A stretch of DNA of 64,000 bases from Alphaproteobacteria bacterium (GCA_021774445.1 JAJFJA010000015.1:310001-374000), one strand, 5' to 3'. Counted from the first letter of the stretch, positions 10,318 through 19,117 are shown. Notes: generated from the letters alone by a model not told the origin. A program made the numbers and translations.

Positions 10318-10528
10318 TCGCTCCGTCCCTTGGCCCGTTTGGCTTGCGACGTTAATGTCCCTGTTCGACGGTTCGGATGCAAGCGCTTGCTGTCGTGGGT
10401 GTGGCTCTATCTGTGTCGTTCGGCCGTGGCCGGGTCTGTATCGTTGGTGTTGGTGCGGCGCGTGCGTTGGCGCTACTATTTGTGGATCGACGTGGCCTTG
10501 GGGGCGGCGTGCAGGGAGGGTCTGGGCA

Positions 10529-10888
10529 ATGACTCAATCCATATTCGAACGGTACGGCGGATTTGTCGTGGTTCGGAAAGTCGTCTCGGATTTCTATGAC
10601 AAGGTCCTGGAATCCGAGCGGTTGCAGAAGTACTTCGAAAACAGCGACATGCGTTCGCTCATAGACCATCAAACCAAGTTCATAGCATCCGTGATGGGCG
10701 GGCCCGTGGCATATACCGATGATGTCCTTCGACGCGTCCATCAGGGGCTCGGAATCTCACATGAGGAGTTTCTCGAGGCGGCGATGCTACTGCGTGAGAC
10801 GCTTGAGGATCATGAGCTGGAAAATGCCGACATCGACTACGTGTTTGATGAATTTACGCGTCGTGAGTCGTCGATTGTAGTGGCGTGA
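10529..10888 (+). CDS. group 1 truncated haemoglobin
   Basis: 119-residue single-domain globin of the 2/2 fold. A Phe-Tyr pair (F22-Y23, the B9-B10 positions) and the proximal haem ligand H71 in RRVHQGLGIS are visible, together with the DHQTKF and MGGP segments of group I. Such proteins bind O2, NO or CO, and commonly detoxify NO or act as gas sensors. The ATG has a strong AGGGAGGG site at 10513-10520. The stop is 22 bp before the adenylate cyclase, strongly suggesting co-transcription and a sensor-output relationship. Cytosolic; no signal peptide. Confidence 0.92.
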   Translation: MTQSIFERYGGFVVVRKVVSDFYDKVLESERLQKYFENSDMRSLIDHQTKFIASVMGGPVAYTDDVLRRVHQGLGISHEEFLEAAMLLRETLEDHELENADIDYVFDEFTRRESSIVVA

Positions 10889-10910
10889 TAACCGAGGAAA
10901 TTGCGGCGAT

Positions 10911-11963
10911 ATGAATTCCGATTTGGACCTTAAAACCTATCTGCAAACGCTGAAAACCGGCGTCGCAGTCGCTGATGTGGATACGTGGTCCATCATATTC
11001 GAGAACGCGAAGTTTTTTCATTGGTTCACACCGACCGGCGCCGAAGACGATGAGGATGGCCTGACGGGCCGGTTATCCGGGTTGAAGGCCGACAGGGCAC
11101 GCAGTCGGCTAGCGAACGGACGGCCTTTCTCATTCGAGACCGAGGTTCGCTCGGGTGCGCGCAATGTCAGTCTCTCCGTTGAAATGCGGCAGGAATCGGT
11201 CGATGGACAGGAGTTTCTCCTTGTCGAGTGCCAGGATATATCGAAGCAGAAGGAAGCTGAGTATATGCTGGATTCCTACTCCCGTATGGCGGAGAAGAAT
11301 GCCAGGGAGTTGCAGCGTGAAAAAGACCGCGTAGAGAAGCTGCTACTCAATATCATGCCGCAATCCGTCTATCAGGAGATGAAGGATTTCGGCACGACGA
11401 CACCCCAAAGATTCGACGCTGCATCCGTTCTTATGTTGGACTTTGTCGGCTTTACGAGCATGGCGATCTCACGTGATCCCAGCGCCCTGGTGGCCGAGCT
11501 CAACGACATATTCTCGGCCTTTGATAGGATTGTGGAACTGTTCGACTGCGAGCGGATAAAGACTATCGGCGATGCTTATGTCGCGGTGTCCGGCCTGCCG
11601 GAGACAAATGCCGATCACGCGAGCAACATCGCGCGCGTGGCCTTGCGTATGCGGCGTTATCTGGAGAAGCGAAACGCCTCGAACCCGAACGAGTGGACCT
11701 GCCGTATCGGCGTTACCACCGGGCCGGTAATCGGGTCATTGGTAGGTATACAAAAATACGTTTACGACATCTTTGGACCGGCCGTGAATCTGGCGGCCAG
11801 GCTCGAGGCAATCTCCGAGCCCATGCAAATCACGGTATCGGTCGAAACGGCGAAAGTGATCGAGGATGACTTTATCCTGACCGATCGGGGCGAATTCGAC
11901 CTCAAGGGCTTCGGTGCGATCAATGTGTTCGCCCTTGAGAGGGAGGCCCGTGGGCCGCGTTAG
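10911..11963 (+). CDS. PAS-like/class III adenylate cyclase
   Basis: 350-residue soluble cyclase. Residues about 10-115 look like a PAS fold, 116-150 form a coiled-coil signalling helix, and 165-345 are the catalytic domain. Metal ligands are D177 (MLDFVGFT) and D221 (KTIGDAY). The purine-selecting residues are K217 and D286 (YDIFG), the adenylate rather than guanylate combination, and transition-state residues N293 and R297 are present. It should therefore make cAMP, acting as a homodimer. The globin gene 22 bp upstream may supply gas sensing. A likely receiver of its product is a Crp-type regulator, such as the one at 50378. Confidence 0.92.
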   Translation: MNSDLDLKTYLQTLKTGVAVADVDTWSIIFENAKFFHWFTPTGAEDDEDGLTGRLSGLKADRARSRLANGRPFSFETEVRSGARNVSLSVEMRQESVDGQEFLLVECQDISKQKEAEYMLDSYSRMAEKNARELQREKDRVEKLLLNIMPQSVYQEMKDFGTTTPQRFDAASVLMLDFVGFTSMAISRDPSALVAELNDIFSAFDRIVELFDCERIKTIGDAYVAVSGLPETNADHASNIARVALRMRRYLEKRNASNPNEWTCRIGVTTGPVIGSLVGIQKYVYDIFGPAVNLAARLEAISEPMQITVSVETAKVIEDDFILTDRGEFDLKGFGAINVFALEREARGPR

Positions 11964-12121
11964 CGAGGTTCTGTCAGGGCTCATCGGTGTCCCCACGAAA
12001 GAGTGAAATCGTTGTTGGGCTGTCGTCCCGGGTGTGGCCGAGCACATGCTGCGACTTTTCATGGTTGGAGCAGGTGCCTACATTCGGTGAGAGCGTTAAC
12101 GCACAGGATTGGAGATAGCCT

Positions 12122-12478
12122 ATGCGCCTATTGAATGCGGCTATGGTTGGCCTGGCCCTGGCGGCGATGATGGCGCCGTCGGCCGGCAATGCCCAATCCG
12201 CGTCCGCGGATTGGAATGGAAACTTCACTTTCCGGAGTTCTTCGGAGCGGTTGGTTGATCTGGCCCAAGCGGCCCTGATAAGGCGCGGTGAGGACGGTAA
12301 CTTCCGGCGCTGGCGGAACCGCAATCAGATTGCGGTGTTTAGCGGCTCGACTTTCTTCAAGCTCGGAGTCAGCGACGACGACTATTATGAGTCCGACGGT
12401 GGCTTCATCTCGATTGATCGCAGCGGCGATTTCTGGTCGGACTGGAGTGTTGCGGGCGTGACCGTCGGCGGTCGATAG
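12122..12478 (+). CDS. small secreted protein with NGNFTFRS motif
   Basis: 118 residues with a Sec signal peptide (cleavage near GNAQ-SAS). The mature N-terminus reads DWNGNFTFRSSSERLVDLAQ, followed by an Ala-x-Leu-Ile-x-Arg segment; the same pattern recurs in the protein at 14187-14618, so the two are paralogues. The C-terminal half is Gly/Asp/Tyr/Ser-rich without known domain. It is convergent with the 12536-13252 gene, separated by a shared hairpin. Its location beside a CsgG-like secretion lipoprotein suggests it may be exported to the cell surface. Function unknown. Ribosome site GGAG lies ahead of the ATG. Confidence 0.75.
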   Translation: MRLLNAAMVGLALAAMMAPSAGNAQSASADWNGNFTFRSSSERLVDLAQAALIRRGEDGNFRRWRNRNQIAVFSGSTFFKLGVSDDDYYESDGGFISIDRSGDFWSDWSVAGVTVGGR

Positions 12479-12480
12479 CC

Positions 12481-12511
12481 AAAAAAGACGGGGATGCCTA
12501 AGCATCCCCGT
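12481..12511 (-). terminator. Rho-independent terminator between convergent genes
   Basis: Perfect 10-bp inverted repeat (12488-12497 with 12502-12511, loop CTAA). On the minus strand it is followed by a run of six T, so it terminates the gene at 12536-13252. On the plus strand it lies 9 bp after the stop of the 12122 gene and may act there too, without the T run. Confidence 0.85.
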
Positions 12512-12535
12512 TGGTGGTCAGAATGTCGGTGACGA

Positions 12536-13252
12536 TTAGAGGTGACCGTTGGCGCCGTTGCTGACCCGAACGTTCATGTTGTTCAGCGAGCTGTTCAGCG
12601 TGGCGGCGCCGACATTGGCGGTGCTCATGGTGGAGTTCTTGAGCGAGAAGCCACCGGCGTGGATGTCGCCGCTAACGTTGCCGTAGTTTATGTTGGCGGT
12701 GTAGAATTCATCGTTCGAGCAACCACAGTCCAGCAGGCCGCCGAACGGATCATCGACGTAGACGATGGCCACGTTGCCAGCGTACTGACGATTGTGGTCG
12801 TTGTCGTAGGTCTTGACCTCATTCTCTTGCTCACCAACGATGCCGACGTTACCGGCAGCGGCACCGGCGAGCGCGACCAAGGCGATGCCGGCAATTGGGT
12901 CGTCGGCGTGCGCATGGGCGTTTTGATCGCCCGTGTCGTTGCTCATCTCAGCGGTGTGGACGTACGCACCCTGGGAATTACGGTTCTTGGCATCCTGGTC
13001 GATGTCAATGTCGACGACCGGACCCTTGACTCGAACTTTGACGTTCTCCTCGTTGTCGTTCACGGTCAGGGCGCCGATGTTGGCGGCAGTGATCGCGGAC
13101 TCGTAAGTGGCCGAGAAGCTATGGAGATTGAGATCGCCGTTAATGTAGCCTTCGTTGACGTTAAGCGTGGCCCAGTAGTCGGCCTGAGCTGTGCCGGAGA
13201 TGGTGCCGAGAGTGGCGATTACAGCGGCCGAAGCCAGTAACAAGTTACGCAT
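12536..13252 (-). CDS. secreted protein with duplicated Asn/Gly-rich beta-type repeat
   Basis: 238 residues with a clear Sec signal peptide (cleavage AQA-D at 24-25). Residues about 26-78 and 184-238 are two copies of one module: Asn then GDxx, FS, ANxGAxTxN, and VRV in the same order. The middle is rich in Asp, Asn, His and Gly, with an Ala/Gly hydrophobic patch near 125-140. Composition (Asn, Gly, Val, Thr, alternating) is like curli-type amyloid or HfaD-like adhesin material. It lies downstream of a CsgG/HfaB-like lipoprotein on the same strand, making it a plausible secretion client. Not a family I can name with certainty. Confidence 0.75.
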   Translation of the reverse strand: MRNLLLASAAVIATLGTISGTAQADYWATLNVNEGYINGDLNLHSFSATYESAITAANIGALTVNDNEENVKVRVKGPVVDIDIDQDAKNRNSQGAYVHTAEMSNDTGDQNAHAHADDPIAGIALVALAGAAAGNVGIVGEQENEVKTYDNDHNRQYAGNVAIVYVDDPFGGLLDCGCSNDEFYTANINYGNVSGDIHAGGFSLKNSTMSTANVGAATLNSSLNNMNVRVSNGANGHL

Positions 13253-13371
13253 TAGGAAGCTCTCCCATACCTTAAGTTAACGCATGCTAGCGAAGGGGGT
13301 GTTTTTGCCGACCTATCTGTCTTAGCCGGCGGGAAGAAGCAGGTGTGTTAGACAGACCTACCTAGTGATCG

Positions 13372-14187
13372 TTAGCCGAACTGCTCCGCGCCTGGAGGCG
13401 TGATCGTGAGACCGATGCCTTCGAGGTGGTTGATCTCGTCCCGGCACGCGCTGCCAATCTGATCGCCGTGCAGCTGTGCCAACAGCTCGAAAGCCGAGAA
13501 GTACAGCATGCCACGGAGGGCAAATTGCATGGCCTCGCGTTGCTGTTGGCCGAGGTCGATATTGACCAGGGTCGTGCCGAAGAAACGGCCGACATTCAGC
13601 CCAACTTCGTCGGCCACGATCTGTTTCTTGATCGCGCTGACAGCAACGACTTCGCCGGTCGCTGTATTGGAAAGCGCCAAATCCAAACCAACCATGGCAC
13701 GGAACTGACGGTACTTTCCGCCGACGCCGGCGACAGAAACTTCGCCGCCACCACCGGGGATGAAGTCCAGCGTGTTGATCGATCCCGTGATGAAGTACTG
13801 GGCCGGGATCAACTGACTGGTGTCACGGATACCCCATTGAAGTTCCGTAACGATGACACGGGGGTCGCGACGATTGACGACCTTGGCGATACCGGACTGT
13901 ACGAGAGCGGTCTGGACGATATCGCCCGCGCCCTGCGTAACGAATTTACCGTTACCACCGTCGGAGAATGTCTCCTTGCCGGTTTCGTCGGTGATGGCAC
14001 CAACGCTGACGACCGTCTCGTCGACATTGAACTGGGCCAGGCACTGGATCGCACGATCGTAAGGCGTGTTAATGCTAGCGATCGGCGGACCCTGAAGGAG
14101 CGGCACGTCTTCCGAGTATTTTGCGGTTGTGCAAGCGGAAAGAACCGCGGCGGCAACTGCGATCGAGCTAAGTTTGAGAATGGCCAT
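13372..14187 (-). CDS. CsgG/HfaB-family outer-membrane secretion lipoprotein
   Basis: 271 residues starting at ATG 14187. A lipoprotein signal peptide ends in the lipobox LSAC, followed by TTAKYSED. The body has the CsgG-type nucleotide-free fold pattern: YDRAIQCLAQF, then DIVQTALVQSG, YFITGSINTLDF, and a C-terminal helix-rich end. CsgG family members form a nonameric outer-membrane channel for curli; in Caulobacter, HfaB serves holdfast anchor proteins. The start overlaps the stop of the upstream secreted-protein gene by one base (TGATG), so the two are translationally coupled. The three secreted proteins around it are the obvious clients. Confidence 0.85.
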   Translation of the reverse strand: MAILKLSSIAVAAAVLSACTTAKYSEDVPLLQGPPIASINTPYDRAIQCLAQFNVDETVVSVGAITDETGKETFSDGGNGKFVTQGAGDIVQTALVQSGIAKVVNRRDPRVIVTELQWGIRDTSQLIPAQYFITGSINTLDFIPGGGGEVSVAGVGGKYRQFRAMVGLDLALSNTATGEVVAVSAIKKQIVADEVGLNVGRFFGTTLVNIDLGQQQREAMQFALRGMLYFSAFELLAQLHGDQIGSACRDEINHLEGIGLTITPPGAEQFG

Positions 14188-14618
14188 CAGCACGCTCCAC
14201 CGGATGAAGATCCCTGAGAATGTCCGCCGTCCATGACAACAGAGCCGCTCACTTCGCCACAGTTCTCGTTCGAAGTGTTCAGGTTGTTGTTGTCGCCGGC
14301 GATGTCGGTGCTGGTGATCGAGCCGACGTTGCTCGTGACGTAATTCGTACTCGCATCGTTGACCGTTTGGTCCGCGATGCTGGTGTTGTTCGTGATCCCG
14401 GTGTAGCCGACGTAGGATGAGCTGTTCACCCACTGGCCGTAGTAATTGCCCTCGCGACGCTCGATGAGGTCGGCCTGGACTAAGTCGTTGGACCGCTCCG
14501 ATTGACTGCGGAATGTGAAGTTTCCGTTCCAGTCCAACGAGGGTTGCGACTGTCCAAAACTGGCTTCTGGTAGCGCCAGGATTGCGACCGCCGCCAGGAC
14601 GCTAATTCGCAACATCAT
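14187..14618 (-). CDS. small secreted protein with NGNFTFRS motif, CsgG-linked
   Basis: 143 residues with a signal peptide (cleavage near SFGQ-SQP). The mature start DWNGNFTFRSQSERSNDLVQ, then Ala-Asp-Leu-Ile-Glu-Arg, matches the protein at 12122-12478 almost position by position, with spacing kept. The remainder is strongly Asn/Ser/Thr/Gly-rich, as in amyloid-type fibre subunits, and ends in GGAC with one of two cysteines. It is the first gene of a leftward unit and is translationally coupled to the CsgG-like gene, so it is the best candidate for an exported surface subunit. Family not named. Confidence 0.8.
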   Translation of the reverse strand: MMLRISVLAAVAILALPEASFGQSQPSLDWNGNFTFRSQSERSNDLVQADLIERREGNYYGQWVNSSSYVGYTGITNNTSIADQTVNDASTNYVTSNVGSITSTDIAGDNNNLNTSNENCGEVSGSVVMDGGHSQGSSSGGAC

Positions 14619-14897
14619 GCTTGCCTCTCCATAATCCTTCCATCCAAGGCTTCTAATCAGCCTTCGAAGTGGACGGAGTATTGTTGAGTTTCGACTATTA
14701 TTCCGTGGTGCAATGGGTGGTCTGAGGCGAATTACGAAGTATGTATTGAGGGGTGGTGAATGCCCGTTGGTAGCGGGCTATGTCCGGCGACAGATCGGGT
14801 AATCAATGCCAATCGGCTGCGCCCTATGCCATTTGGCCTGCCGCATTATTGCTGAGGCGATATTGAGGGCGGCGCGCCAAAAGCCGAGAGTTGGCGC

Positions 14898-16223
14898 ATG
14901 GGTAAGTACTTCTTAGCGATGGCAATCCTGATCTGCGCGAGCCTGCCTGCGTGGGCGGACTCGGGTCGCGGCCTGTTGGCATATCAGCGCGGCGATTTCA
15001 CGTCGGCCTTGCATATTTGGCGGCCCCTAGCGGCGCGAGGGGATGCGCCGGCGCAGCTCGGCATGGGCGTGCTGTATTATAATGGCCAGGGTGTGGCGGT
15101 CGATCTCGGTCTGGCCGCGGAGTGGTTCAGGCGTGCGGCCGAGCAAGGCGAGGCGGATGCGCAGTACAATTTGGGCCTGATGCACGCCTATGGTCTTGGT
15201 GTCGAGCGTGACCAGGCTGCGGCGCGCAAGTGGATAGCCAGTGCGGCGGCCCTCGGCCAAGCTGAAGCACAGAGGTGGCTCGATGGCCCCGGCGTGTTCG
15301 CGGCCAGCGGGCAACAAGATACCCCGCAGATGTTGCGGCGCTATGACATGGCGCTCAAGGCGTTTGATGCCGAAGATTATGAGACGGCATTGGCAAACTG
15401 GAAGCAGCTCGCGGCGTTGGGCATGGCCCGGGCACAAAACAGCCTTGGCGTTATGTATGACCAGGGGCTGGGCGTGGCCGAGGATCAGGCGCGGGCAGCG
15501 AAGCTGTTTCGCGATGCCGCTGCTCAAGGTTTCGGTGGTGGGCAGGTGAATCTCGGCGTCATGTATCTCAGCGGCCGGGGTGTCGCGCGCGACCATGGGG
15601 CGGCGCTTCACTGGTTAACGCGGGCGGCGAAACAGGGGTTTGTCGATGCGCAATACCGCGTGGGTCTGTTGCACGCCACCGGTGAGCAGATTAAGCCTAA
15701 TTACGTCGAAGCGGCCAAGTGGTACCGCAAGGCCGCGGATCAGGGCCACGTGAAGGCGCAATACAACTTGGCGGTGCTGCTCGACACTGGCCAGGGCGTG
15801 CGCAAGGATCAGCGGGCGGCCGCAGAATGGTATCGAAAGGCGGCCCTGAAAAGGATCGCGGACGCGCAATACAATATCGGCGCCATGCATCTGACCGGCG
15901 AAGGGGTCAAGAAGGACCCGGCGCAGGCGCATGCATGGTTTAGTTTGGCCTCATATCTTGGCAATACAGCGGTGCGAAATCGCGCTATTGCGATGCGGGC
16001 GGATGTCGAAAAGGGACTTAGTCCAAACGATCTGACGCGCGGTCGTGTTCTGGCCTATCGCTGGTTCGCCACGGGCTCGGGCGGCGCCTCGAGCAAGGTC
16101 GGCAGGGCGCTGGTGCTGAGTATGCAGGTGGCGCTGGCGTCCGAGGGACTCGACCCAGGGCCGATCGACGGCGTTATGGGTCCGCGGACCCGGGCCGCGG
16201 CCAAGACGTTCATGGGTGATTAA
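14898..16223 (+). CDS. Sel1-repeat protein with C-terminal peptidoglycan-binding domain
   Basis: 441 residues. A signal peptide (to about 20, AWA-DSG) is followed by two blocks of Sel1-type helix pairs: about 25-130 and about 155-350, recognisable by recurring AQxxLGxMYxxGxGVxxD motifs. The last 40 residues (LDPGPIDGVMGPRTRAAA) are a peptidoglycan-binding-like motif, which suggests attachment to the wall. Sel1 proteins are protein-protein scaffolds in the periplasm. The smaller Sel1 gene at 16276 follows in the same direction after 52 bp. Confidence 0.88.
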   Translation: MGKYFLAMAILICASLPAWADSGRGLLAYQRGDFTSALHIWRPLAARGDAPAQLGMGVLYYNGQGVAVDLGLAAEWFRRAAEQGEADAQYNLGLMHAYGLGVERDQAAARKWIASAAALGQAEAQRWLDGPGVFAASGQQDTPQMLRRYDMALKAFDAEDYETALANWKQLAALGMARAQNSLGVMYDQGLGVAEDQARAAKLFRDAAAQGFGGGQVNLGVMYLSGRGVARDHGAALHWLTRAAKQGFVDAQYRVGLLHATGEQIKPNYVEAAKWYRKAADQGHVKAQYNLAVLLDTGQGVRKDQRAAAEWYRKAALKRIADAQYNIGAMHLTGEGVKKDPAQAHAWFSLASYLGNTAVRNRAIAMRADVEKGLSPNDLTRGRVLAYRWFATGSGGASSKVGRALVLSMQVALASEGLDPGPIDGVMGPRTRAAAKTFMGD

Positions 16224-16275
16224 AGGCAGGCTCGGCCGGGTTGAACGGACTCGGAACGGCCGCCCATAGTGCGGC

Positions 16276-16881
16276 ATGGCTCGCCTCATGTTGCTTTTCA
16301 GTTTTTGCTTCGTCGTTGTTCTGTCCGCGCGGGCGGCAGATTTCGACGCCGGTGTGGTGGCCTTCCTAGAGGGAGACTACGCCGGCGCGCTGGCCGAATG
16401 GCAGCCGTTGGCGGATGAGGGGCATGCCGGGGCGCAGTTTAATCTGGGCGCCATGTATCGGGACGGCCAGGGGGTGACGCAGGATCCTAGCGAGGCGGCC
16501 TGGTGGTTTTCCAAAGCCGCCGAAAGCGGCCACATGCGGGCTCAATACGGGCTGGCGGCGATGTATGCCGAGGGCGATACGCTGCCGCAAGACTTCGCCG
16601 AGGCCGCCAAATGGTATGCTCTTGCCGCGGAGCAGGGGCATGCCGAGGCGCAGTATGACTTAGCGGTGCTGCTCGCTAACGGCGAAGGTGTTACCAAGGA
16701 CCTGGTGAGCGCATTGAAATGGCTGAAACTTGCCGGTGCGGCGGGAATCGACGCAGCGATTGTCGGCAGCGAGCTGTTGGCCGCCGAGATGCAGCCGCGG
16801 CAAGTTGCCGATGCAGATCGGTTGGCCCGGGTTTGGTCGGCCAGGCGACCGGAGGCTAAGGGGCCAAAGCTACTGCGCTAG
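16276..16881 (+). CDS. Sel1-repeat periplasmic protein
   Basis: 201 residues with a signal peptide (ending ARAA-DFD). About four Sel1 repeats cover residues 25-165 (AQFNLGAMYRDGQGV, AQYGLAAMYAEG, AQYDLAVLLANGEGV). It resembles a shortened copy of the preceding protein but lacks the wall-binding end. The 3' end overlaps the convergent lysE-type gene by 26 bp. Confidence 0.85.
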   Translation: MARLMLLFSFCFVVVLSARAADFDAGVVAFLEGDYAGALAEWQPLADEGHAGAQFNLGAMYRDGQGVTQDPSEAAWWFSKAAESGHMRAQYGLAAMYAEGDTLPQDFAEAAKWYALAAEQGHAEAQYDLAVLLANGEGVTKDLVSALKWLKLAGAAGIDAAIVGSELLAAEMQPRQVADADRLARVWSARRPEAKGPKLLR

Positions 16882-17512
16882 TCCCTGATGCCAGTTGGCC
16901 AAGGGTCAGACCCAGGGCGATGCTCCACATCACCACAGCGATTGCCAAGTCGAGGATACGCCAGGCTGTCGGCTTGGCGAAAAGAGGCGCCAATAACCGC
17001 GCCCCGAACCCCAGGCCGTAGAACCAAATCAACGAAGCGAGCGCGGCGCCGGCGCCAAATGACCGTCTCGGCACCGGCTCATATTGTGCCGCGATGCCGC
17101 CGATCAGAATGACCGTATCCAGATAGACATGGGGGTTGAGCAGGCTAACGGCGAGGGTAGCTAACGCTGTGCGGCCCAGCGCGGGCGCCGATCTCTGTGA
17201 ACCTGCGCTCAGCGTGCTTGGATGAATCGCGGCCAGGGCCGAGCGCAGGCCGTACCAGGTCAAGAAAGCGGCACCGCCCCAGGCGGCGATCTGGGTAACG
17301 GAGGGCCAGGTTGCGATCAGGCTGCCAAATCCGGCGACGCCGAGAATGATGAGGCCCAAGTCGACCGCAAAGCAGATCGTTGTTACGACCATCACGTGAT
17401 GGCGGCGTAGGCCATGTCGCAGAACCAGGGCGTTTTGTGCTCCGATCGCAATGATCAGGCTGGCGCCCAAGGCGAAGCCGTTGACGAATGGCGCAGTTTG
17501 GATGGTCTGCAT
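16856..17512 (-). CDS. LysE/ArgO-family amino-acid exporter
   Basis: About 218 residues, six hydrophobic segments. The N-terminal GASLIIAIGAQNALVLRHGL is the family signature; the mid-section SLLNPHVYLDTVILIGG is the conserved re-entrant region of ArgO/LysE basic amino-acid exporters. Start ATG 17512 is chosen because the upstream 21 codons are not family-like. Inner membrane. It follows a strong terminator on the same strand, so it is transcribed independently of the regulator unit upstream. Confidence 0.9.
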   Translation of the reverse strand: MQTIQTAPFVNGFALGASLIIAIGAQNALVLRHGLRRHHVMVVTTICFAVDLGLIILGVAGFGSLIATWPSVTQIAAWGGAAFLTWYGLRSALAAIHPSTLSAGSQRSAPALGRTALATLAVSLLNPHVYLDTVILIGGIAAQYEPVPRRSFGAGAALASLIWFYGLGFGARLLAPLFAKPTAWRILDLAIAVVMWSIALGLTLGQLASGTSAVALAP

Positions 17513-17607
17513 TGGCTGATTGTGCCGACTGGTCTTGCTGTGGGATCGGATGGCAGGCATGGGAGCGAGCGTCAAGTCAGCTCAGGGCCAGCGCGACCGG
17601 GAGCTAC

Positions 17608-17646
17608 AAAAAAAGACGCCGCATCCAGGGGCGCGGATGCGGCGTC
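17608..17646 (-). terminator. Rho-independent terminator
   Basis: Perfect 12-bp GC-rich stem (17615-17626 with 17635-17646), 8-base loop, followed on the minus strand by seven T. It ends the leftward unit 18713-17769 (regulator plus small membrane protein) before the LysE gene. Confidence 0.92.
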
Positions 17647-17768
17647 ACTTCCGGGCAACCTGACGACGGCGAAAGGATCGTCGATGTGGCTGCCCGAAGG
17701 GTGGTCGAGGAGGAAAGGTGCTAGGTCGTAGGAATAGGGGAGGATGCTTGTCTGGTGGCGCCGACCGC

Positions 17769-18026
17769 TTATGCGTTCATCTCGTCGGGCGGTGTGAGTA
17801 ATAGGGTGGGGGCGGTGTCGTTTGTGTTCAGCCGGTAGTCGGCGACCGGGCCGGCCTCAAGCCAGACATAGGTCCCGGAAATCGCGGCGACGCCAAAAAT
17901 CATCAAAATGCGCGCGGCGGGGGCGCGGAGGGGCCGCCATAACCGGCTCATGGTCAGTGCCGACAGAGCAAGCAATACCATGAAGATGCTGAAGACTGAG
18001 ACGTAGAAACCCATGCTGGTGATCAT
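17769..18026 (-). CDS. small two-helix membrane protein, unknown
   Basis: 85 residues with two hydrophobic helices (about 6-26 and 38-58) separated by a basic loop (RLWRPLRAP), then a polar tail with Asn/Thr/Pro. No family recognised. It lies 39 bp after the LuxR-type regulator on the same strand and shares its terminator, so the two form an operon. Start ATG 18026. Confidence 0.65.
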   Translation of the reverse strand: MITSMGFYVSVFSIFMVLLALSALTMSRLWRPLRAPAARILMIFGVAAISGTYVWLEAGPVADYRLNTNDTAPTLLLTPPDEMNA

Positions 18027-18065
18027 TGCGTCGGCTCCGGTGACGGTTATGCTGAAAGATGCCAG

Positions 18066-18713
18066 TTAAGCTGCTTGCGGAAGCTGGATGCCGTTCTCAA
18101 CCGCCCAGACGGCGACTTGGGTGCGGTTCTTGAGCTGTAACTTACGTTGGATGTTACGGACGTGGATCTTCACCGTGCCATCCATGATGCCGAATAGCAG
18201 GGCGATTTCCTTGTTGGAAAGTCCGTTGGCGACATGCTGAATAACGTCAATCTCGCGCTCGGAAATCTTCGCATTGACAGGGGTTTGTGAGGATAGGCGG
18301 GTCACATTGGTGCTGGCCACCTCACGATGCAGCACATGCTCACCCAACAGGATCAGATTGATGTAGCCGATCAGCGCTTCGGGGGCGATGTCGATCTTCA
18401 GCAAACCCTCAATGCCTGCGTGGCAGAGCGCTTGCACGGCGTGGGCCGGCAGACGATCCACCAGCACGGCGATGCGCGCGTCCGGGGCGCCCTGCTTTAA
18501 CGTAAGCAGGTCTTCGAAATCGACGGTGTCGGCCTCGGGACACTCAACCAGGATCAGGGTGGGCTGGGCCCCGCCGGCAAGCTGCTCGATCGCCTCGGCG
18601 ACACTGGCGGTTTCGCCCATTACATCGAAGCCGTTGCCTTGGAGGAGCACCTTAAAACCGGCGCGCTGCAGTGCCGCGGGAACGATAATGAGTGTTGAGA
18701 TGGCTGAAGTCAT
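18066..18713 (-). CDS. LuxR/NarL-type regulator with degenerate receiver
   Basis: 215 residues. Residues 1-125 have the receiver fold pattern but not its acidic pocket: the phospho-acceptor strand reads LILVECPEA (Glu in place of Asp) and the N-terminal acidic pair is missing. Residues about 150-212 are a full LuxR helix-turn-helix (ISEREIDVIQHVANGLSNKE, then TVKIHVRNIQRKL). It should bind DNA without conventional phosphorylation. Compare the protein at 23124, which has an intact receiver and no DNA-binding domain. Confidence 0.88.
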   Translation of the reverse strand: MTSAISTLIIVPAALQRAGFKVLLQGNGFDVMGETASVAEAIEQLAGGAQPTLILVECPEADTVDFEDLLTLKQGAPDARIAVLVDRLPAHAVQALCHAGIEGLLKIDIAPEALIGYINLILLGEHVLHREVASTNVTRLSSQTPVNAKISEREIDVIQHVANGLSNKEIALLFGIMDGTVKIHVRNIQRKLQLKNRTQVAVWAVENGIQLPQAA

Positions 18714-19117
18714 AATGTTAAGGCCCCCTGCTGTGTGTTCGTTAGGGGTATGTTCACTATCCCAAATGGTTAATGCAATATAAATTTCTCGATTGTTCGA
18801 GTTATTTCATAAACAATTCGGAAAATTTTAATCAAATCTATGGCTGTTCGACGACTTTTTTTTGAAATTCTGGCGGAATACTTGGTGCGTTAAGGTTAAC
18901 AACTTGAGGCTTGCTTCGGTTGCCGCGATTTTTTGACCGGCTCTTTTGGGTGGTGCGCCGGGCATTTGTTATAGGGATGACCCAGGTACCAGGCCTTAGC
19001 GCAGGGTCTGGCAGGGTGTCGTTAAGGTTTATATGGCAAGGCTGGGACCCTGAATGGTGCGCGAGGAAATGCCGCGCTGGTCAAGGCAACCGCGATTTGC
19101 TTAGGGGATATTGAGAG
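18714..19117. other. 404-bp intergenic region, AT-rich in its left half
   Basis: Lies between the divergent regulator gene (18713, minus) and the small gene at 19118 (plus). The part 18770-18860 is markedly AT-rich and is the likely promoter area for both directions. A 67-codon plus-strand frame at 18911-19114 shows no recognisable features and I do not call it. No repeat or RNA gene recognised. Confidence 0.5.

Noticed and set aside
18911..19114. 67-codon plus-strand frame
   Set aside because: Arg/Trp-rich, no ribosome site, no recognisable family.
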